A DNA stretch of 5,768 nt, from NCBI GenBank assembly GCA_024762375.1, contig JANTHQ010000147.1, positions 1 to 5,768 of the forward strand, read 5' to 3'. The translations under genes were made by a program, and so were the position numbers. The first letter of the stretch is position 1. Every line of letters begins with the position of its first letter. Shown here piece after piece: positions 1 through 5,000 of the stretch. This DNA is from Anaerolineaceae bacterium. Lineage in GTDB: Bacteria > Chloroflexota > Anaerolineae > 4572-78. Under the pieces are notes generated by a model. That model was not told the origin of the DNA, made no database searches, and worked only from the letters and a program-made list of their open reading frames with translations.

Positions 1-150
1 AATCCCAACGTGATTGACTTTCGTGCCCCGGCGCCCCTGCTACCCGGGCTGTTTGGCGCGCTGCAAAAGCCATCCCCGGTAGAAGAATTGCAGACTATCC
101 TGCACATTGATGCATCGCCATCCCTGATGTACCTGTACACCGGCAATTAG
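1..150 (+). CDS. 3' end of an unrecognised protein-coding gene (49 codons plus TAG)
   Basis: The first base is in frame with a reading frame that runs to a TAG at 148-150. The other two forward frames hit stops within the first 15 bases, so this is the only forward frame that can be coding. The visible 49 residues are rich in Pro and Leu (for example APAPLLPGLFGAL), followed by a short acidic stretch (PVEELQ) and the C-terminus LMYLYTGN. I see no domain signature, membrane segment or catalytic motif, and I do not recognise the family. No T-rich intrinsic terminator follows the stop. The next gene is 460 bases away and has its own promoter, so this gene is probably a separate transcription unit. 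It could also be a chance open frame, because 150 bases is short. Confidence 0.5.
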   Translation, partial: NPNVIDFRAPAPLLPGLFGALQKPSPVEELQTILHIDASPSLMYLYTGN

Positions 151-206
151 AGGGTGGTCGGATTTCGGATTGAAAGTTCAAAGTTTGGCTAGCTTTTGTT
201 GACGTT

Positions 207-262
207 TGCCGATTTCTCACCCTGAGTGGCCCGCAGGGCGTATCGAAGGGTGGAGATCGGCA
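207..262. repeat. Imperfect inverted repeat / hairpin, possible dispersed repeat
   Basis: TGCCGA (207-212) is the reverse complement of TCGGCA (257-262). Inside it, TCTCACCCT (215-223) pairs with AGGGTGGAGA (247-256) apart from one bulged G at 252. This gives about 15 base pairs. The loop holds a smaller stem, GCCC (229-232) against GGGC (236-239). There is no T-run on either side, so it is a poor intrinsic terminator. The CCCTGAGTGGCCC...TATCGAAGGG core resembles short dispersed palindromic elements found between genes in many bacteria. That resemblance is from memory and only the pairing is seen here. Confidence 0.55.
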
Positions 263-279
263 GAATAAAGGCATTCTAG

Positions 280-300
280 CCGTCAGTGGTCAGTTTTCAG
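280..300 (-). repeat. Degenerate heptad repeats (CTGANNN)
   Basis: Read on the minus strand from 300 to 280, the sequence is three consecutive heptads: CTGAAAA, CTGACCA, CTGACGG. The same heptad family occurs on the plus strand at 1945-1965, on the other side of the ATPase gene. It resembles the short tandemly repeated heptamers known from filamentous cyanobacteria and some other large-genome bacteria. Confidence 0.45.
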
Positions 301-344
301 CCCAAAACCCTTTCTCACTCTTATCTGCACACCTGCCATCCCTC

Positions 345-380
345 TCTCTATCTCTATCTCTATCCCTATCCCTATCTCTA
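345..380 (+). repeat. Hexanucleotide tandem array, six units of TCTCTA/TCCCTA
   Basis: Six back-to-back hexamers are seen: three TCTCTA, two TCCCTA and one TCTCTA, followed by a partial unit (TC). The strand is almost all pyrimidine, with one A per unit. The array ends about 125 bases upstream of the -35 box of the ATPase promoter. Tracts of this kind can change copy number by polymerase slippage. Confidence 0.8.
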
Positions 381-384
381 TCAT

Positions 385-430
385 CCACCGTGCCACAAAC
401 CAACGTATAACAGACAGTTTGTCACGCTGG
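385..430. repeat. Imperfect inverted repeat between the two hexamer tracts
   Basis: CCA (385-387), CGTG (389-392) and ACAAAC (395-400) pair with GTTTGT (417-422), CACG (423-426) and TGG (428-430). There is one mismatch (388/427) and a CC bulge (393-394), giving 13 pairs around a 16-base loop. An alternative smaller palindrome, GACA-GTT-TGTC, lies at 413-423. No T-run follows, so it is not an obvious terminator. It may be an element boundary, a protein site or chance. Confidence 0.35.
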
Positions 431-444
431 AAATGCATCCACTT

Positions 445-466
445 TCTCTATCCCTACCTCTCTCTA
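445..466 (+). repeat. Second, broken block of TCTCTA/TCCCTA hexamers
   Basis: TCTCTA (445-450) and TCCCTA (451-456) are adjacent, then after four bases another TCTCTA (461-466). The units are the same as in the array at 345-380, so the two tracts are probably parts of one decayed array interrupted by the hairpin region. Confidence 0.6.
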
Positions 467-506
467 CGACGGCAAACCCCATCAGTACTTTTTTCCCATA
501 AGAAAA

Positions 507-535
507 TTGACACATCCTCCAACCGGTGATATAAT
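507..535 (+). promoter_or_regulatory. Near-consensus extended -10 sigma70-type promoter
   Basis: A perfect -35 box TTGACA (507-512), a 17-base spacer and a perfect -10 box TATAAT (530-535) are present, and the -10 is preceded by TG at 527-528 (extended -10, TGATATAAT). AT-rich sequence including a T6 run and AAAA lies just upstream (about 485-506), where an UP element would sit. The predicted start of transcription is near 541-543, giving a leader of about 70 bases before the ATPase start codon. So exact a match is unusual, and suggests either strong expression or a promoter held down by a repressor. Confidence 0.85.
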
Positions 536-542
536 CGTTATG

Positions 543-565
543 TAATGGCATTATGTTAAATTAAC
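543..565. promoter_or_regulatory. Two tandem 11-bp palindromes at the transcription start, candidate operator
   Basis: TAATG-G-CATTA (543-553) and GTTAA-A-TTAAC (555-565) are each perfect inverted repeats with 5-bp arms and a 1-bp centre, separated by one base. A wider pair, CGTTA (536-540) with TAACG (562-566), encloses both. They sit directly at and after the predicted transcription start, where a bound repressor would block initiation. The regulator is unknown. The winged-helix-like C-terminus of the downstream ATPase makes autoregulation conceivable, but nothing in the sequence proves it. Confidence 0.45.
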
Positions 566-596
566 GAGTCGTTTCGGGGACAATCATCACTTTTTC

Positions 597-602
597 GGGA
601 GA
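597..602 (+). promoter_or_regulatory. Ribosome binding site that decides the ATPase start
   Basis: GGGAGA at 597-602 is a good Shine-Dalgarno-like sequence. It leaves 8 bases before the ATG at 611 but only 2 before an in-frame GTG at 605, so translation most likely starts at 611. Confidence 0.65.
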
Positions 603-610
603 ATGTGTAT

Positions 611-1930
611 ATGCGCAACAAAGATTATGTCAATGCCGCCACCGACTTTCTGGAGGCATACGCCAACACCAACTACCTCCGCCCGCTCAACGGCGAAATG
701 CTCGACCTTTTTTACGTCAACCGCACCAACTCCGAACTCCGCGCGCTGCTGGGCGAACTGACCGCCGGCGTCAAATCAAAACCCGTCAGCAATACCAAAT
801 TTCTGTTTGTGGGACACACCGGCTGCGGCAAAAGCACCGAACTCTCCAAACTGGTCAACATCATCGAAACCGGCAGCGACGGCAAGCGAAAATACACCGT
901 TCTGCAAAAAAAACTTCTCCCCATTCAATACTCCATCAGCGAAGTGGTTGGACTGTACAATATCGAATTTGTCGATTTGGCACTCTCCATCATTTTGGGT
1001 ATCTACAAAAAAATGGAGCGGCTGGGCTACAATCTGGACGACACCCCTGCCCGCCGCGTGTACGACTGGCTCTATCAGGGTGAAAGTGCTTTCGGTGGCG
1101 AAATTGACCCCAACGGCAACAGTTTGGAACTCGGCAGTCTCATCCGGCTAATTGACGTGCGGCTGAAAAGCGAAGGTTCCGTACGTGACGAAATTCGCGC
1201 CCGCATCCGCCGCTATCTCCCCGAACTCATCGGGCTCATCAACCAAACCATCGACAACGTGGCAGCCGTCACCCGCAAAAGCGTGCTGCTCATCATTGAC
1301 GACCTCGACAAAATTCAACCGCTGGATGCCGCGCTGAACGTTTTTCGGGAGCACGTAAAAAGCCTGACATCCTTCAATTGTTTTGTGATATACACCGCCC
1401 CCATTTCATTACTATACGACACCCAATCGAAACACGTCGGGCAGTTTTTGGAAACTCACTATATGCCAATGTTCAAAGTGCGGAAAAAGGACGGTTCGCC
1501 CGAAAAACACACCAGCCCGGATGTGACCACCCTGCGCGAAATTATCTACCGGCGGGTGCACCCCGATTTGTTTGAAGACGGCGCCGTCGAAGCCGCCATC
1601 GAAATGACCGGCGGCATTCTGCGCGAGTTGATTCGCGTCATTCGCGGCTGTTGCGTTTATTGCCACGAATATGAAATCGGCAAAATTTCGCACCAAATCA
1701 TCCAAATGCAAAAAGGAAAACTCAAAAGCGAATACTACCGAATGCTGGAGCACGACGATTACCGTTTGCTGAAAAAAGTTTCGCGCACCAAAAGCCGCGC
1801 CGACGTGAATATGCGCCATCTCGAATCGCTGGTGGTACTCTATTATCCCAATGGCAAAGGCTGGTTTGATGTGCATCCGGTGGTATCGGAACTGCTGCTC
1901 GAATGGGAAGCGGAAAACGGTGAAAAATAG
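611..1930 (+). CDS. P-loop ATPase (AAA/STAND-like) with C-terminal winged-helix-like region
   Basis: This is a 439-residue soluble protein that probably binds and hydrolyses ATP in the cytoplasm. The Walker A motif GHTGCGKST is at residues 68-76, preceded by a hydrophobic strand (KFLFV). The Walker B strand LLIIDDLDK is at 226-234, with two Asp for Mg2+. A sensor-1-like strand (FVIYTAP, about 258-264) follows. GGILRELIRVIRG (about 334-346) fits the helical lid after the ATPase core. The last 60 residues (from about 380) look like a winged helix, ending in a VHPVVSELL motif common in this ATPase type. The order resembles ORC/Cdc6-like and STAND ATPases of bacterial conflict and signalling operons. 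ATG 611 is preferred over GTG 605 because of ribosome binding site spacing. It has its own strong promoter and lies 72 bp upstream of the giant NACHT-cyclase gene on the same strand, so the two are probably cotranscribed and work together. The specific substrate or partner is unknown. An A8 run at 906-913 is a possible slippage site. Confidence 0.88.
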   Translation: MRNKDYVNAATDFLEAYANTNYLRPLNGEMLDLFYVNRTNSELRALLGELTAGVKSKPVSNTKFLFVGHTGCGKSTELSKLVNIIETGSDGKRKYTVLQKKLLPIQYSISEVVGLYNIEFVDLALSIILGIYKKMERLGYNLDDTPARRVYDWLYQGESAFGGEIDPNGNSLELGSLIRLIDVRLKSEGSVRDEIRARIRRYLPELIGLINQTIDNVAAVTRKSVLLIIDDLDKIQPLDAALNVFREHVKSLTSFNCFVIYTAPISLLYDTQSKHVGQFLETHYMPMFKVRKKDGSPEKHTSPDVTTLREIIYRRVHPDLFEDGAVEAAIEMTGGILRELIRVIRGCCVYCHEYEIGKISHQIIQMQKGKLKSEYYRMLEHDDYRLLKKVSRTKSRADVNMRHLESLVVLYYPNGKGWFDVHPVVSELLLEWEAENGEK

Positions 1931-2002
1931 AGATTGGTCGTTTGCTGACGGCTGACAACCGAAAACCAATCGAAAACCTGAAACTTTGGACATTAAACTA
2001 TC
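1931..2002. other. 72-bp intergenic gap with heptads and a short inverted repeat
   Basis: GATTGGT (1932-1938) is a perfect inverted match to ACCAATC (1965-1971) around a 26-base loop. Plus-strand heptads CTGACGG (1945-1951), CTGACAA (1952-1958) and CCGAAAA (1959-1965) lie mostly within it. No T-run follows the right arm and no promoter boxes stand out, so readthrough from the ATPase gene into the next gene is likely. Confidence 0.55.
1945..1965 (+). repeat. Degenerate heptad repeats (CTGANNN), plus strand copy
   Basis: The consecutive heptads CTGACGG, CTGACAA and CCGAAAA belong to the same family as those at 280-300 but lie in the opposite orientation. The heptad CTGACGG is identical at both places. 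Related AAAACCTGAAAC sequence continues to about 1984. Confidence 0.45.
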
Positions 2003-5000
2003 ATGCTGACACTGACACGCCCAAAAGCACTGCCACAGATTGCCAGAGAGTACGTGGAAATGAACAAAATTACCAATATTTTTGCAGATGAAATACGGTT
2101 AATGACCGCCACCCTGCGGATGAGCACCCTCGGCGGGTTGAGTGTGGCCGAATGCGGCAGCGCCGAATTGCAGCAATCGCTCTTTGAGCATTTTCGGCAG
2201 CGGCTGGCAGACGACCAAATTTATCTCTTCCCGTTTGAAATTGACAACCGGCAACTGAATCTGGTGAAAAGTTTGGCGGAACTCACCGACCAAGCCCGCT
2301 TCAAAAACGTGGAACTGACCGGCAAATACCGTGCCATCGTCATTTTTGTGCACGGTATCGAAAAACTGAGCGACGATGAGCGCAAGCGGTTTTTCCAACT
2401 GCTCAATTTTTTCCGCGACCGGTTCACGATGATTGCCTACCCCATCGTTATTTGGGCAAAACCGGCACACGTGCGGCAGATGGCACAATCCGCGCCCGAT
2501 TTTTGGAGCTGGAAAAGCGAACTGTTCATCTTTCCCGCCGATTCGGTGGAAATGGCCGCCAGTTTCGGGCCGCGTACCCGCCCACCGCTGGAACGGTACA
2601 TCCACGCCCTGCTCACCGATTCGGAATATATCGTGTGGAATGACCTCTATCTGCCGCTGAAAGCCATTCGCGCCACCGAAGCCGTGCAATCCACCACCAC
2701 CCGCGATGATTTTTCGGAAGAGGAATTGACGCTGCTCACCGATATTTTTCCGCAGCGCGCGCAGGTCAATCCGCGCACAAAAATCATCCGGCAGGGCGAA
2801 ATCGGGCAGCGCTGTTATGTGCTGCTGAATGGCGAAGTGGAAGTCAGTGTCACCGACCCGCTGGGCAATCGAAATGTCATCACCCGTTTGAAACGGGGTG
2901 CGTTTTTCGGCGAAATTGCACTCATCAAAAATATCCCGCGCACCGCCACCGTGACCGCCATCACCAAATGCGAAATTCTGCCGCTGAACAAACCGCAATT
3001 GCGCGCCGCCGCGCCAAAAATCGCAAAATTGCTGGCGCTGATGGGCAATGTCGCCGAAAAACGGGTGGACACGCTGGCACACGGTGTCGCCCCGGCGGAG
3101 ATGTCGCCATTGCGGCGGTTCGCCAGCCAGCAAATTGTGGAACGTCCCATCCCCAGCGATGTTTGGACGCTCATTCAGAATGACCCGCGCGCGGTCATTT
3201 TGGGTGGCGCGGGCATGGGCAAAACCACCGCGCTGAAATATATCACCCTGCAACTGGCACGCGCCGCCGAACACGACCTCGGCGCTGGTGATGCGGTCGC
3301 CATCCCGATTTTCATCAAACTGAATGCGCTCGGCGGCGAACGGTCGGTGGAAGGGATGATTCTGAACATTCTGCGCGGATACGGTATCGGGCAATCGTGG
3401 ACAGAAGCGGACATTCGCGCTTTTCTGCAGGGCACTCACACCGAATTTCCCGCCGCGAAAGTTATTTTCGTGCTGGACGGGCTGAACGAAATTCAGGGTG
3501 ATGCCGCCACCCGTCAAATGCTCAATCAGTTCATTCAGCAGTACCGAGAGCGGCATCATTTCATTATGACTTGCCGCGAGCAAGATTATCTGCCCATTCA
3601 CGGTTTCAAAACGGTGGTGCTGCAACCGCTGACGCGCTATGACATTGAGGCATTTTTGGTGAAATATATGCGGCAGGAACGCGGCAAACGGCTCGCCCGC
3701 GATATTTTCAGTAGCCCGCAACTCATCGAGTTGGCGCAAACCCCGTTGGCACTGTATATGTTCACCCAGCTGGCAAAAAAATCCGAAACGCTCCCCAAAA
3801 ATCGCGGGGTGATGTTCGACCGGTTCACCGATTATTTGCTGGAACGGGTGGATTCGGAATGGTGGAAGATTTTTGGGCGTTCGCAGAGCAAAACCCCGCT
3901 GGCGCTCCGAAAACAAATTCTGGCACAATTGGGGCTGTATATGCAGCAACATCGCCAATTGACCGTTTCAAAGCGGCAATGGTACGTGATTATCGCCAAA
4001 ACATACGTGAAATATCACGAAATGCCCGATGATGCCATCGAAACGGTGGCATACGGTACAATCGAGGATATTCACGAAGAGATAAAATTCAGCGGGTTGA
4101 TTGGTTACAGCAGCAATATCGAACAGCACCGCATCGAATTTGCCCATCACACCTATCAGGAATTTTTCACGGCGCTGGCGCTGAAACAGGAAGGCGCATC
4201 GGTGGTGCAGATGGTCGCCACCCCCGACGCGCTGCAACGATGGTTCGGCACGCTGGTGCTGTTGTTCGGTATTTCCGAACAAAAAACCGAACTCTTTTCC
4301 GAAATTCTGGGCGACGGCAGCGATTATGCCCGCATCTGGCTTGCGGCGGAATGTCTGGCGGCATCCGGCGCGGAAATTGCGCGGATGACCGAACAGTGGG
4401 AAACGGAACTACCCGCCGCGCAAACGTTCCCGATGCTGTTCGCCGTGGGGCTCGCCAGTTATCAGGTGGGACGCTACCCCGAGGCGCTGACGTATCTGCT
4501 CCGCGCGGCAGAAGCCTCGCCGCAAAATGCCGAGTTGCAATACGAGTTGGGTGCACTCTACCGCCAACTCGACCAGTATGCCCGTGCCATCGACCATCTG
4601 GAAGCCGCCATCCGGCTCAAACCCGACTTTGTGGACGCATACAATCAGCTCGGCATTGCCTATTTTGACCAGCAGAAATATGAGGAAGCGCTGACGATTT
4701 TCAACACCACCACCCAGTTGGAACCGACCAGCCCGTATCACTATTTCAATCTCGGCATTGTCCAGAAAGTCATCAAAGATTACCGAAACGCACGCGACAC
4801 GTTTGAAATTGCCCTGCAATTGAAACCGGATTATGCTGAAGCAAAAACGCAATTCGAACTGGTTGACCGCGCCATTCGCTCCGGCGTGATTTCGGTGCTG
4901 GAAAGTATTCCGATGTTGAGCAAACTTTCGCTGGAACAGACCCTTTCGTTGGCGCAGCGGTTGCAGGTGACCACCCACAGCGCGGGCGATACCGTGTTCG

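Larger units (their letters stand above)
151..604. other. Long structured intergenic region
   Basis: No credible gene lies in these 454 bases. From left to right the region holds an unremarkable stretch (151-206), an imperfect inverted repeat (207-262), minus-strand heptads (280-300), pyrimidine hexamer tracts (345-380 and 445-466) around a hairpin (385-430), and then the promoter and leader of the ATPase gene (507-610). Each is listed separately. The short open frame at 286-501 runs through the repeats and is not considered a gene. Confidence 0.7.

Noticed and set aside
345..466. Possible CRISPR-like or telomere-like repeat
   Set aside because: The units are only six bases, with no spacers. 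TCTCTA/TCCCTA is not a telomeric unit in register, and no cas gene is present.
286..501. 71-codon plus-strand open frame in the intergenic region
   Set aside because: It runs through the hexamer tracts, which create its repetitive Leu-Tyr-Pro-Tyr pattern. It starts on a GTG inside a heptad repeat, has no ribosome site and overlaps the promoter approach region.
605..607. GTG as the ATPase start
   Set aside because: Only two bases separate it from the GGGAGA ribosome site. ATG 611 in the same frame has proper 8-base spacing and is the stronger codon.
1932..1971. Intrinsic terminator between the two genes
   Set aside because: The 7-bp GATTGGT/ACCAATC stem has a 26-base loop, is not GC-rich and lacks a following T-run, so it would not terminate efficiently.
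1412..1993. 193-codon minus-strand open frame over the ATPase gene
   Set aside because: It is antisense to the ATPase C-terminal half, with a His/Phe-rich translation, no motif and no ribosome site evident. It is a shadow of the real gene.
2099..3958. 619-codon open frame on the minus strand
   Set aside because: It lies wholly antisense to the NACHT-cyclase gene, whose frame encodes recognisable conserved motifs throughout. The antisense translation is rich in His, Gln and Phe with no domain, as expected from mirror codon bias.
4409..4978. 189-codon minus-strand open frame over the TPR region
   Set aside because: It is antisense to four regular 34-residue TPRs in the plus frame and has no protein family signal of its own.
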